64,000 nt of DNA. Source: Thomasclavelia spiroformis DSM 1552 (GTDB taxonomy: Bacteria; Bacillota_I; Bacilli_A; Erysipelotrichales; Coprobacillaceae). Made by a program: the position numbers and the translations under genes. How positions within the stretch are numbered: the stretch's first letter is position 1; every line of letters begins with the position of its first letter. The notes under the pieces were generated by a model, which ran no database searches, was not told the origin of the DNA, and saw only the letters and a list, made by a program, of their open reading frames with translations. The DNA lies in contig NZ_CP102275.1 of assembly GCF_025149465.1 (NCBI RefSeq), forward strand, positions 620,001 through 684,000, in the 5' to 3' direction. Shown here one piece after another: positions 50,475 through 58,953 of this stretch.

Positions 50475-50495
50475 AGGATTGGCAATGCCAATCCT
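50475..50495. terminator. Terminator between the MocR gene and pfp
   Basis: AGGATTGGC-AAT-GCCAATCCT (50475-50495), nine pairs; the pfp stop overlaps its right arm. Useful in both directions, with ATTTGTTT on the plus side. Confidence 0.75.
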
Positions 50496-51732
50496 ATTTG
50501 TTTAAATGACTACAACTATAATAAGCTGGAATACCATTTTGGTAATTAACACTAACTTCACCTTGAATTAACGGGAATAAATAATCATATAATTCCTGAG
50601 TAATATTATTACCATCTTTATTAATCCATTCAGTTGGAATCTTCTGTTCCAAATTAGCAATTTTTCTAACATCACTAGAAATATAATCAACTTGATAAGG
50701 ATTGTTAGAAATACGTTTAAATCCCATAACATGACCAGATTTATTAGCTAATGCAGTGTCAATTGCTTTTTGCCCAATTACAAAAGATTCATCCAAATCA
50801 GTTTTACTAGCAATATGCATAGCACAACGTTGTAATACATTTAATTCAATACTTCTAACCTTACATTGGAATTCCTTAAATACTAATGACTCCAACATTT
50901 TACCAGTACCAGAATGCAATACATGACCAAAAGCATCTTTTTTAGCATATTTAGAATTATCATCTAAGAAATTTCCATTTGCATCTTTAATACCTTCACT
51001 AACAGCAATAACTACACAATTTTTTCTTTCAAAAACTTCATGAATATCTCTTAAGAAACGTTCTTTATCAAAAACTACTTCAGGAAGATAAATTAAATCT
51101 GGAGCATCATTATACTCGTTTCGAGCTAAAGCCGCTGCCGCAGTTAACCATCCAGCATTTCTTCCCATGATTTCAATAATTGTTACTGATTTTAATTGAT
51201 AGATTAGACTATCATGAACTACTTCTAAAATTGATGACGCCACATATTTAGCAGCTGAACCAAAGCCCGGCGTATGATCAGTTCCCATTAAATCATTATC
51301 AATGGTTTTAGGTATACCTATAAAATTAATATGACTATTAATACTTTTTGCATAATCATCTAATTTCATGACCGTATCCATTGAATCATTTCCACCAATA
51401 TAATAAAAATCAGTAATATCTAATTTAGTTAAAATATCAAATATTTTAACATATACATCAAGATTCTCTTTATATGTAGGTAATTTAAAACGACAAGAAC
51501 CTAAATACATTGCAGGGGTCTGTTTTAAAGCATTGATCTTTTCATCATTATTAAATTCTTTAAGAAGATCAATATAACGATTCTCTAATAATCCCATGAT
51601 ACCATGGATCATCCCATAAACATTTTCATATTCATTACTATACTTAGCACCATAAATTACTCCAGCAAGACTTGCATTAATTGCTGCTGTTGGTCCACCA
51701 GATTGTCCAATAATACAATTTCTTTTTTTCAT
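50494..51732 (-). CDS. pfp: Diphosphate-fructose-6-phosphate 1-phosphotransferase (PPi-dependent PFK)
   Basis: 412 residues. Phosphorylates fructose-6-P. N-terminal GQSGGPTAAINASLAG. The donor site reads GGNDSMDT and GIPKTIDNDLMGTDHTPGFG: ATP enzymes have GGDGS and PGTIDND, while Lys in PKTIDND and a bulky residue after the GGx pair mark PPi-dependent enzymes. MGRNAGWLTA follows as expected. This suggests PPi-linked, reversible glycolysis, at least as one of the PFKs. GAGGAG precedes the ATG. Confidence 0.88.
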   Translation of the reverse strand: MKKRNCIIGQSGGPTAAINASLAGVIYGAKYSNEYENVYGMIHGIMGLLENRYIDLLKEFNNDEKINALKQTPAMYLGSCRFKLPTYKENLDVYVKIFDILTKLDITDFYYIGGNDSMDTVMKLDDYAKSINSHINFIGIPKTIDNDLMGTDHTPGFGSAAKYVASSILEVVHDSLIYQLKSVTIIEIMGRNAGWLTAAAALARNEYNDAPDLIYLPEVVFDKERFLRDIHEVFERKNCVVIAVSEGIKDANGNFLDDNSKYAKKDAFGHVLHSGTGKMLESLVFKEFQCKVRSIELNVLQRCAMHIASKTDLDESFVIGQKAIDTALANKSGHVMGFKRISNNPYQVDYISSDVRKIANLEQKIPTEWINKDGNNITQELYDYLFPLIQGEVSVNYQNGIPAYYSCSHLNK

Positions 51733-51787
51733 TTTATTCTCCTCTACTGACTAATTCTAACATCTTTAGACAGTAAAAAAAAGTTAA

Positions 51788-52453
51788 TTATTTACTTTTT
51801 CTAATAATTCGATAAAGAATAAAGATTAAGATTATAATAACGATAAAATTTATAACAAAAGAATTATTGGTTTTTTCTTTAGAAACAAGAGAAATTGTAG
51901 ATATTTTATCTTGAGTTAATAAATCAAGAAGATTAATTTGTACTTTGTTATTATTAATTTTACCAACATTGGTTTTAATAATTTCTCCAGGCATTATAAT
52001 ATTTAAATTTACTTCTAAGCCCATATCTTTTAAATTTTCTAGTGAATAATTACTTATGTTTTTTAACTCACTAGTATCATAAATATTGTTAATTGTATTT
52101 AAATCAATTTCAACATGATAATTATTTTCTTGTTTGTTAAAATAAAAAAAGGATAATAGTAGTTTATTAATTGTTTCAGGTGCAATAAAATTAAAACCTA
52201 AGTAACTTACCCCATTAATAGATTTTTTAAGATCTTCACTTTGCCAATCTCTAAAATTTTTTTCTTTTAATGCATTTTTCAATTCATCAATTGGAGTAGC
52301 ATAGCTATTATAAAAGCTTTTAGGAAGCAAAATTTCTACATTCATTTCAACATCATCAATATTTTGAAAATCAATATTTACATTCCCTTTAACACATCCA
52401 GTCAATAAAAAAAGTAAACACAAAACTATAATATAAAACTTCTTATACCTCAT
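51788..52453 (-). CDS. LppM-like (DUF3153-type) membrane lipoprotein
   Basis: 221 residues from ATG 52453. Signal peptide with lipobox LTGC, then VKGNVNIDFQNIDDVEMNVEI, the beta-rich opening usual in the LppM/DUF3153 group, and a C-terminal transmembrane helix followed by a basic tail (RIIRKSK). It would be tethered at both ends on the outer face. Function unknown. It stands alone between pfp and a divergent flavodoxin-like gene. Confidence 0.6.
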   Translation of the reverse strand: MRYKKFYIIVLCLLFLLTGCVKGNVNIDFQNIDDVEMNVEILLPKSFYNSYATPIDELKNALKEKNFRDWQSEDLKKSINGVSYLGFNFIAPETINKLLLSFFYFNKQENNYHVEIDLNTINNIYDTSELKNISNYSLENLKDMGLEVNLNIIMPGEIIKTNVGKINNNKVQINLLDLLTQDKISTISLVSKEKTNNSFVINFIVIIILIFILYRIIRKSK

Positions 52454-52553
52454 CAATAACCAATACCTTTCTATCCTATAAAATAAGTATTATACTAAAG
52501 ACAAGTTTATATACAGTTCACAAATAGAATTTAAAATATACTCGGTGATATAA

Positions 52554-52976
52554 ATGAAAATAGAAATTTTATATACAAAAAAGTCTAAACACATTAAACC
52601 AGTTGCTGAAGCAATGGCAAGATGGGTTAAAACATATGCAAAATCTATTGATGATTTTGATGATTGCAATTGTATTGATTTATTAATAATTGGATTCGAT
52701 GATTCTATTTGGAAAGATTCTCAACTTGAGAATTTTATTAAACATTTAAATCGTCATAAAGTACGTAATTTAGCATTATTCAATGCTTTCTACATAAATG
52801 ATCATAAAATGCAAAATATGATTAAACTATGTCAAGAAACTGATTTACCGTTAATGCGTGAACAATATTCATTTAAGTTGACTTTTAAGCAATTAAAGGA
52901 AATTGATCAAAATGTTATTGATGGAGCTCGCTTATATGTTGAAGATATGGTTAACTTGGTTAGAGATTATTATTAA
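52554..52976 (+). CDS. Flavodoxin-like protein
   Basis: 140 residues. N-terminal strand and loop KIEILYTKKSKHIKPVAEAM takes the place of the flavodoxin phosphate loop, but without the usual T/S-rich GxT pattern. DLLIIGFDDSIWKDSQLENFIKHL resembles the next flavodoxin strand and helix. FMN binding is doubtful. No clear operon partner; followed by a terminator. Confidence 0.55.
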   Translation: MKIEILYTKKSKHIKPVAEAMARWVKTYAKSIDDFDDCNCIDLLIIGFDDSIWKDSQLENFIKHLNRHKVRNLALFNAFYINDHKMQNMIKLCQETDLPLMREQYSFKLTFKQLKEIDQNVIDGARLYVEDMVNLVRDYY

Positions 52977-52990
52977 TAAATAATAATATG

Positions 52991-53013
52991 GTGGCAGTGC
53001 TTGCCACTTTTTA
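52991..53013 (+). terminator. Terminator after the flavodoxin-like gene
   Basis: GTGGCA (52991-52996) with TGCCAC (53002-53007), then five T. Confidence 0.7.
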
Positions 53014-53070
53014 TTATGGAAAATTTTTAATAATTATGATACAATTTTCTAAATTTGAGGAGGAAATTAT

Positions 53071-54354
53071 ATGGATAGTAAAAATTTTGGTTTTGAAACA
53101 TTACAAATACATGCAGGACAAAAACCTGATGCTACAACTAAGGCAACAGGGTTACCACTATACTTATCAAATGCATTTACATTTGATGATGCAAATCAAG
53201 CAGCTAGAATTTTTGCATTAGAAGAAGGAGGATATTTTTATTCACGTTTATCAAATCCAACTGTTGATGCCCTTCAAACAAGAATGGCAGCGCTTGATGG
53301 TGGAGTTGGAGCAGTAGCGTTTTCTTCTGGTACAGCAGCAATCATGGGGTTAATAATGACAGTTTGTCAAAGTGGTGATGAAATTGTTGCCGCAAATAAT
53401 TTATATGGTGGAACAATTGGTTCTTTATCAGGAACAATGGTGGCAATGGGATTTAAATCACATTTTGTTGATCCAAAAGATTTAAATGCATTAGAAGCAG
53501 CAATTAATGATAAAACAAAAATTATTTTTGTTGAATCAGTGGGGAATCCTAATGGTGATATGTTAGATTTTGATGCAATTAGTGCGATTGCAAAAAAATA
53601 TGGTATTTTATTTGTTGTTGATAATACCACACCAACACCATATTTATTTAGACCAATTGAACATGGGGCAGATTTAGTTGTTTATTCAACGACTAAATAT
53701 TTAGCTGGACATGGTAATGTTATGGGTGGTGTAGTTGTTGATAGTGGTAATTTTAAATGGAAAGATAATCCACGTTATCCATTATTTAATACACCAGATA
53801 AAGCATATCATGATCTTGTATATGCTAATTTAGGTAAAGAGGCATTTTGTACTAAAGCAGTTGCTAAAACATTGCGTGATTTAGGAGGATGTATGTCACC
53901 ATTTAATGCATATATGACATTATTAGGTTTAGAAACTCTATCATTACGTATGAAAAAACATGTTGAAAATGCCCGAAAATTAGCTGATTTTTTAAATGAA
54001 TGTGAAGATGTAGAATGGGTAAGTTATGCTGAATTACCAGATAATCCTAATTATGAACTAGCAAAAAAATATTTTCCTAATGGTTTTGGAGGATTATATA
54101 CTTTTGGGGTAAAAGGTGGTGTTGATGGCGGTAAAACAGTCATTAATAATATTAAATTATTTATCCACGTTACCAATTTTGCTGATTCACGTTCATTGTT
54201 AACACATCCAGCTAGTACTACACATGCTCAAATGTCAAAAGAAGAACAACTTGCTGGTGGAGTAAAAGAAGAAACAATCAGAATGTCAGTTGGTTTAGAA
54301 GATGTAAATGATTTAATTGCAGATTTAAAACAAGCATTTGTGAAAATTAAATAA
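53071..54354 (+). CDS. metY: O-acetylhomoserine sulfhydrylase (MetY)
   Basis: 427 residues. PLP enzyme of the Cys/Met metabolism family; with sulfide it turns O-acetylhomoserine into homocysteine. TLQIHAGQKPD, YSRLSNPTVDALQTRMAALD, FSSGTAAIM, the PLP Lys in VVYSTTKYLAGHGNVMGG, and SLLTHPASTTHAQM are diagnostic. The length and the NLYGGT segment fit MetY rather than MetB/MetC (about 380 aa). It complements MetA (33.6 kb), whose Glu111 predicts O-acetylhomoserine. GAGGAGG precedes the ATG. Confidence 0.93.
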   Translation: MDSKNFGFETLQIHAGQKPDATTKATGLPLYLSNAFTFDDANQAARIFALEEGGYFYSRLSNPTVDALQTRMAALDGGVGAVAFSSGTAAIMGLIMTVCQSGDEIVAANNLYGGTIGSLSGTMVAMGFKSHFVDPKDLNALEAAINDKTKIIFVESVGNPNGDMLDFDAISAIAKKYGILFVVDNTTPTPYLFRPIEHGADLVVYSTTKYLAGHGNVMGGVVVDSGNFKWKDNPRYPLFNTPDKAYHDLVYANLGKEAFCTKAVAKTLRDLGGCMSPFNAYMTLLGLETLSLRMKKHVENARKLADFLNECEDVEWVSYAELPDNPNYELAKKYFPNGFGGLYTFGVKGGVDGGKTVINNIKLFIHVTNFADSRSLLTHPASTTHAQMSKEEQLAGGVKEETIRMSVGLEDVNDLIADLKQAFVKIK

Positions 54355-54362
54355 TAATTTTT

Positions 54363-54393
54363 ATAGGCACTTAAAACAAAGTGCCTATTTATT
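54363..54393 (+). terminator. metY terminator
   Basis: ATAGGCACTT (54363-54372) with AAGTGCCTAT (54379-54388), then TTATT. Confidence 0.8.
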
Positions 54394-54442
54394 ATGAAAT
54401 AATGTTTTTAAATTACTAAGAAATTTAAAAGCATTAGTTTAA

Positions 54443-54481
54443 AATAAAAAGTTAGAAACCTATATATCTAGATTTCTAACT
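54443..54481 (-). terminator. def terminator
   Basis: On the minus strand AGTTAGAAA / TTTCTAACT (54473-54481 with 54450-54458) followed by TTTTATTTT. Confidence 0.7.
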
Positions 54482-54488
54482 TAATAAT

Positions 54489-55058
54489 TTATTCAATAAC
54501 CATAGCATTTTCAATTGGGGCAAATGGATTATCTTTATTAATACGATCATAGAAAAGAGTACCTTCAAAATGGTCTAATTCATGTTGTAAACAAATTGAT
54601 AAAAATCCTCTAGCAACAATTTTAACTTCTTGATCAGTTAAAAGATCATATCCCTCAACTGTCACTTTAGCATGGCGTGGTACATAACCTTGAACTTCTT
54701 TATTAACTGATAAACAACCTTCACCATCTCTTAAAAAGGAATTCTTTTGGGTATAAGATACGATTTTAGGATTGACTAAAGCATAATCGTTAGCTTTAAC
54801 AACATTTCCTTTACTATCATAATCTAATACATGAATTGCACACATTCTTTTAGGAATTCCTAATTGAATAGCTGCAATTCCTACTGCAGGACGTAAATCA
54901 TATTTTTTAGAAAGTTCAGGATCTTGAGAATTTACAAGAAATTCATGCATCTTAAACAGTAAATCTCTATCATCATCACTTAATGGTAATGGTACTTCTT
55001 TAGAAACTTCACGAATTTTTTTATTACTATCGTCGATTATATCTTTCATTGTTAACAT
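54489..55058 (-). CDS. def: Peptide deformylase
   Basis: 189 residues. Removes the formyl group from nascent proteins. All three motifs are present: VGIAAIQLG, EGCLSV (metal Cys) and QHELDH (metal His and catalytic Glu). The insertion between the first motifs is that of Gram-positive type II deformylases. GAGGTGAAG precedes the ATG. Confidence 0.96.
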   Translation of the reverse strand: MLTMKDIIDDSNKKIREVSKEVPLPLSDDDRDLLFKMHEFLVNSQDPELSKKYDLRPAVGIAAIQLGIPKRMCAIHVLDYDSKGNVVKANDYALVNPKIVSYTQKNSFLRDGEGCLSVNKEVQGYVPRHAKVTVEGYDLLTDQEVKIVARGFLSICLQHELDHFEGTLFYDRINKDNPFAPIENAMVIE

Positions 55059-55117
55059 ATCTTCACCTCATCTAATTTCGATAGTATTATAGCACAAAAT
55101 GAGGTGAAATAAATAGC

Positions 55118-55324
55118 TTATCCGACTCTAATTTTTGAATTTCCACAAATAATTAATAGTAAGAATACTACTAATACAATTGCAAACCAGTTTGTTGAAC
55201 CAAAATTGCTATAACCACATCCACAATTTGACATATTGCTACAACCACAGCAGCTAAATGGATTAGTTACAAATGGACTATATGAATTACATCCGCAACC
55301 TGAATAATTAAATCCACAATTCAT
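55118..55324 (-). CDS. Small Cys-rich YjcZ-like spore protein
   Basis: 68 residues. The first two-thirds is rich in Cys, Gly, Ser, Asn and Tyr (eight Cys within about 37 residues, such as SCCGCSNMSNCGCGYS). The end is one hydrophobic helix, NWFAIVLVVFLLLIICG, as in the small sporulation proteins of the YjcZ family. A perfect AAAGGAGGTGAT precedes the ATG. Probably a spore coat or forespore membrane protein; disulfide crosslinking is an inference. Confidence 0.65.
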   Translation of the reverse strand: MNCGFNYSGCGCNSYSPFVTNPFSCCGCSNMSNCGCGYSNFGSTNWFAIVLVVFLLLIICGNSKIRVG

Positions 55325-55437
55325 ATTATCACCTCCTTTAGTATATCCTATTCCAATAATTATCTTTTGATTGGGTTATTGTAGATAATCATTAAAAATT
55401 AAGCTATAATATAAAAAAAATACGAGGAGTGATAAAT

Positions 55438-55704
55438 ATGGAATATAATTACCCGCTTGATTATCATTGGTCAACTGAGGAGATTATTGATGTAATTGCA
55501 TTATATAATGCAGTAGAAAAAGCATATGAAGTAGGGATTAGTAAAGAAGAATTTATGAATAGTTATCATAAATTCAAACTAATTGTTGATAGTAAAAGCG
55601 AAGAAAAAAGCTTAGATAAACAATTTTATGAAATCTCACATTATTCAATTTATCAAGTAGTAAAAGCTGCAAAAGAAAATGATTGGATTTATTTAGGTGA
55701 GTAA
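55438..55704 (+). CDS. UPF0223 family protein (YktA-like)
   Basis: 88 residues from ATG 55438 (GAGGAGTG upstream). NYPLDYHWSTEEIIDVIALY is the family signature. All-helical, of unknown function, common in Bacilli. It overlaps the following ftsW-type gene and may be cotranscribed. TATAAT at 55405-55410 is a likely -10. Confidence 0.85.
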   Translation: MEYNYPLDYHWSTEEIIDVIALYNAVEKAYEVGISKEEFMNSYHKFKLIVDSKSEEKSLDKQFYEISHYSIYQVVKAAKENDWIYLGE

Positions 55705-55705
55705 T

Positions 55706-56980
55706 TTGATAAAAAAATTAAGAATGAAAATAAAAAAGATATTTGATAAATTGAAACGATTATTTACAAGTCGTGGGACTGATAAAAGTATTTATGCAAG
55801 TGTTATAATTTTATCAGTTTTAGGAGTAGTAATGATTGGTTCAGCAGCAGTAGGTGGAGTTACAGATGAAAGTGAAACCATTACTTTAGCAGTAAGGATG
55901 ATGATTTCGCAGACTGTCTTTGTTATTGCTGGTGTGATCATGATGATCTTTTTAGCAAGAGTATTTAAAACTCGGTTTATTGGTCATACTTCTTCATTAA
56001 CGATATATGTTGTTGGAATTATTGCAATGATCATATGTGTTTTTTGGAGTGATTCTAAAGGATCGCATGCATGGATCAAGCTTGGTTCAATTAGTATCCA
56101 ACCAGCTGAGTTTATGAAAATTGCAATGATTTTGATTTTAAGTTATTTTTTAACTGAAAATGAATCTTCATTTAAAGTAAAAGGTGAATTTAGAGATGAA
56201 GAGATGAAAAGGGAATTTTATCGTGAAAAGCTGATGAAATGTGTTGTTTTACCGATGATTTTAGTAGGTGTTGTTGTTTCAATTGGGTTATTTGTTCAAG
56301 ATGACTTTGGAACGACTGTGATACTTGCTTTAATTTGTTTTATGTGTTTTATTGCTACACCACGAAGATATTATAAAAAATATAAGCGATTTGCTTGGCT
56401 TATTATTGCAATTGGTAGTGTTGTATTAGTAGTGTTAGGTACACTTGTGTTAGAACCTTATCAATTAAATAGAATTTATATTTGGTTAGATCCCTTAATT
56501 GATCCAAGTAATCGTAGTTATCAAATTATAAATTCATTAATTGCATTTAGTAATGGAGGTTTATTTGGATTGGGATTTGGAAATTCTAAACAAAAGTTTG
56601 GTTATATTCCTGAATCTCACAATGACTTTATTGGTGCGATAATTTATGAAGAACTAGGATTGTTTGGTTTAGCATTGATTATTGTTCCAACTGGTATTAT
56701 TATTTTTAAATTGTTGAAGTATTCAAATGAAGTTAAAGAAAATAAATCTAAAATTATTTTACTTGGTATTGCTTCATATTTCTTTTTTCATTTGTTAATT
56801 AATTTAGGTGGAGTTTCTGGTTTGATTCCAATGACCGGAGTACCGATATTGTTAGTTTCTGATGGAGGTTCTTCAACGATTTGTGCGTTTATTTCAATTG
56901 GTATCGCTCAAGCAATAATTGCTAAACATAACCGACAAAAATATTCACTAGATTCTAAATATGTACCAGATTTACAATAG
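55706..56980 (+). CDS. SEDS peptidoglycan polymerase (FtsW/SpoVE/RodA)
   Basis: 424 residues from TTG 55706; GTG 55697 lies on the ribosome site AGGTGAG. About ten membrane helices. SEDS landmarks: GSHAWIKLGSISIQPAEFMK, FVQDDFGTTVIL (the catalytic Asp lies in this loop in the family), LIAFSNGGLFGLGFGNSKQK, IPESHNDFIGAIIYEELG, and LIPMTGVPILLVSDGGSS. It polymerises lipid II with a partner class B PBP. The GNSKQKFGYIPESHNDF stretch fits FtsW/SpoVE better than RodA, but assignment to division or sporulation is not possible here. Confidence 0.85.
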   Translation: MIKKLRMKIKKIFDKLKRLFTSRGTDKSIYASVIILSVLGVVMIGSAAVGGVTDESETITLAVRMMISQTVFVIAGVIMMIFLARVFKTRFIGHTSSLTIYVVGIIAMIICVFWSDSKGSHAWIKLGSISIQPAEFMKIAMILILSYFLTENESSFKVKGEFRDEEMKREFYREKLMKCVVLPMILVGVVVSIGLFVQDDFGTTVILALICFMCFIATPRRYYKKYKRFAWLIIAIGSVVLVVLGTLVLEPYQLNRIYIWLDPLIDPSNRSYQIINSLIAFSNGGLFGLGFGNSKQKFGYIPESHNDFIGAIIYEELGLFGLALIIVPTGIIIFKLLKYSNEVKENKSKIILLGIASYFFFHLLINLGGVSGLIPMTGVPILLVSDGGSSTICAFISIGIAQAIIAKHNRQKYSLDSKYVPDLQ

Positions 56981-57006
56981 TTACATATAATATACTAGGT
57001 GATATC

Positions 57007-57309
57007 ATGGATGAATTTAAAGAATTCTTAAAAACTATTCCTAGTATAAAACAAGATGTTTTAAATGGACGCTATACTTGGCAACAACTATATGAAATTT
57101 TTGTTATGTATGGAAAAGATGATAAATTTTGGCAACCATATAAAACAGGTAATAATTTTGATTTAAACATGTTAGTTGAAATTATTAAAAATATTGATTT
57201 AAATGCGTTATCAAACAGTTTAAATTCAATTGAAAAAGTATTAAATGTAGTAAATACATTTTTAGATAAAAGAGAACCAGAAAAAGAAAAAAAGTGGTAC
57301 GATGGATGA
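57007..57309 (+). CDS. ylbD: YlbD-like putative coat protein
   Basis: 100 residues. FKEFLKTIPSIKQDVLNGRY with TWQQLYEIFVMYGKDDKFW matches the YlbD family, annotated as a putative spore coat protein. It is followed by YlbE-, YlbF-, RsmD- and CoaD-like genes in the same order as in Bacillus, which supports the call. AGGTGAT precedes the ATG. Confidence 0.78.
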   Translation: MDEFKEFLKTIPSIKQDVLNGRYTWQQLYEIFVMYGKDDKFWQPYKTGNNFDLNMLVEIIKNIDLNALSNSLNSIEKVLNVVNTFLDKREPEKEKKWYDG

Positions 57310-57481
57310 TCAATTAAGATATTATCTTCGTTACCATCCTCACTGGTATCTTATTTTATCTAGGTATCCTCAAGAATATAATCGCTTGATTCAAGAGTAT
57401 AAAGATGAAAAAAATCAACATTTTATAGATAAAATAGAACAAGTATCAATGTTAATAAATATGGTGGAGATGATGTTATAG
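57302..57481 (+). CDS. ylbE: YlbE-like small protein
   Basis: 59 residues, starting inside the last codons of ylbD in another frame and ending one base before the next gene (TAGGTG). The N-terminus DDQLRYYLRYHPHWYLILSR is typical of the YlbE family (Tyr/Arg/His-rich), and the rest is helical. Function unknown. Small and easily missed; position between ylbD and ylbF is exactly that of Bacillus. Confidence 0.75.
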   Translation: MDDQLRYYLRYHPHWYLILSRYPQEYNRLIQEYKDEKNQHFIDKIEQVSMLINMVEMML

Positions 57482-57835
57482 GTGGAATTAAATGAATTAT
57501 TAGACAATCTAATTAAGGAAATAAAATGTGATCAACGATATATAGATTATCTTGAAGCAGAAAAAAAATTATATATTCCGGAAAATAAATCGTTATTAAA
57601 AACTTATCAAAGTAAACTAGATGAATATGAAGAATTAAAAAAATACGAACAATATATCAATAACACCGATATTAAAGAGGAAATTAAAAAATTAAAAAAA
57701 CAAATTAGTCAAAATAGTGATATCATTGATTATTATCAAAAATATCATTGCTTAAATGATTTTTTAGAAGAAATAACAAGTGTAGTTTTTAAAGATATAT
57801 CAGAAGAATTAAATTTATCACCATATAGGTTATAA
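57482..57835 (+). CDS. ricF: RicF/YlbF-like regulator (short form)
   Basis: 117 residues from GTG 57482 (GGAGATGATG upstream). Helical com_ylbF-family protein, second of the Ric (Y-complex) subunits found in the window. Its place before rsmD and coaD is that of ylbF. It has two Cys (about 16 and 91) but lacks the C-terminal Cys tail of the longer Bacillus protein (149 aa as I recall). Likely part of the complex guiding RNase Y. Confidence 0.75.
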   Translation: MELNELLDNLIKEIKCDQRYIDYLEAEKKLYIPENKSLLKTYQSKLDEYEELKKYEQYINNTDIKEEIKKLKKQISQNSDIIDYYQKYHCLNDFLEEITSVVFKDISEELNLSPYRL

Positions 57836-57843
57836 GGGGAGTT

Positions 57844-58392
57844 ATGAGAGTAATTGCAGGAAAATATAAAAGTAGACAATTAAAAAGTGTTAAATCAAAC
57901 TTAACACGACCAACAACTGATCGTAATAAAGAAAATATGTTTAATATAATTGGACCTTATTTTGAAGGAGGCAATGTATTAGATTTGTTTGCTGGAAGTG
58001 GTGGTCTTGGCATTGAGGCATTATCAAGAGGTTGTGATTTTCTTTATAGTGTAGATAATCAATATGCAGCTTTTCAAATTATTAAAGAAAATCTTAATGC
58101 TTTAAACATTGAAAATGCAAGAGTGTTTAAATTAGATTATCGAAAAGCATTAAAAAGATTTAATGAGGAAAAGATTAAATTTGATTTAGTGTTGTTGGAT
58201 CCACCATATGGTAAAGGATTAGTTGATGGAATATTAGAATTTTTGATTGAAAATAAAATGTTGAATAATGATTGTATTGTTATGGTAGAAGAATTAAAAG
58301 AAGTTGTTTTTAAACCATTTGAGCAATTGAATTTAATTAAAAAAAATGACTATGGCATTACAGCGTTAAACGTTTTTAAATATCAGGAGTAA
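57844..58392 (+). CDS. rsmD: 16S rRNA m2G966 methyltransferase
   Basis: 182 residues. RVIAGKYKSRQLKS and RPTTDRNKENMFNII at the N-terminus, SAM motif VLDLFAGSGGLGIEALSRG, and catalytic motif VLLDPPYGKG. Modifies G966 in 16S rRNA. Adjacent to coaD, a widely conserved pair. AAGGGGAG precedes the ATG. Confidence 0.94.
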   Translation: MRVIAGKYKSRQLKSVKSNLTRPTTDRNKENMFNIIGPYFEGGNVLDLFAGSGGLGIEALSRGCDFLYSVDNQYAAFQIIKENLNALNIENARVFKLDYRKALKRFNEEKIKFDLVLLDPPYGKGLVDGILEFLIENKMLNNDCIVMVEELKEVVFKPFEQLNLIKKNDYGITALNVFKYQE

Positions 58393-58396
58393 GAAT

Positions 58397-58879
58397 ATGA
58401 AAAAAAATATTGCAGTATATGCAGGAACATTTGATCCTGTAACTAATGGACATTTAGATATAATTGAACGTGCTAGTAGAATGTTTGATACTTTGTATGT
58501 AACTATATGTATTAATCCAAATAAAGTTGGCTTATTTACAATTGATGAAAGAAAAGAATTATTAAGACGTTCATGTAAACAATTTGGAAATGTAATTATT
58601 GATTCGTCTAATAAATTATCAGTTGAATATGCTAAAGATGTTGGATCAAGTATACTTGTAAGAGGAATTCGAGCGACAATGGATTTTGAATATGAATTAC
58701 AATTAGCTTTTTCTAATCAATATTTAGATAAAGAAGTTGATATGGTTTTTTTAATGACTAGACCGTCACATTCATTTATTTCATCATCAGCCGTTAAAGA
58801 GATGGTTAGTCATAATCGTCGTGTTACTGGTTTAGTACCACCTTGTGTAGAGGAAGCATTACAAAAGAAACTTCTATAA
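58397..58879 (+). CDS. coaD: Phosphopantetheine adenylyltransferase
   Basis: 160 residues. Fourth step of CoA synthesis: 4'-phosphopantetheine plus ATP to dephospho-CoA. YAGTFDPVTNGHLDIIERA with the T/HxGH nucleotidyl motif, LVRGIRATMDFEYE, and FISSSAVKEM. Starts four bases after rsmD. Confidence 0.97.
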   Translation: MKKNIAVYAGTFDPVTNGHLDIIERASRMFDTLYVTICINPNKVGLFTIDERKELLRRSCKQFGNVIIDSSNKLSVEYAKDVGSSILVRGIRATMDFEYELQLAFSNQYLDKEVDMVFLMTRPSHSFISSSAVKEMVSHNRRVTGLVPPCVEEALQKKLL

Positions 58880-58899
58880 ATTATTGTTATTTAAAAGAA

Positions 58900-58928
58900 T
58901 TGTCAAAATTAATGATATTTGATATGAT
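58900..58928 (+). promoter_or_regulatory. pyr operon promoter
   Basis: TTGTCA (58900-58905), 17-base spacer, TATGAT (58923-58928). Transcription would start near 58935, giving an 80-base leader. Confidence 0.75.
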
Positions 58929-58953
58929 GTTTAAAGAAAGAAAATACGTCAAC

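Noticed and set aside
52988-53221. 77-codon plus frame overlapping the start of metY
   Set aside because: Out of frame with metY, whose start and ribosome site are clear.
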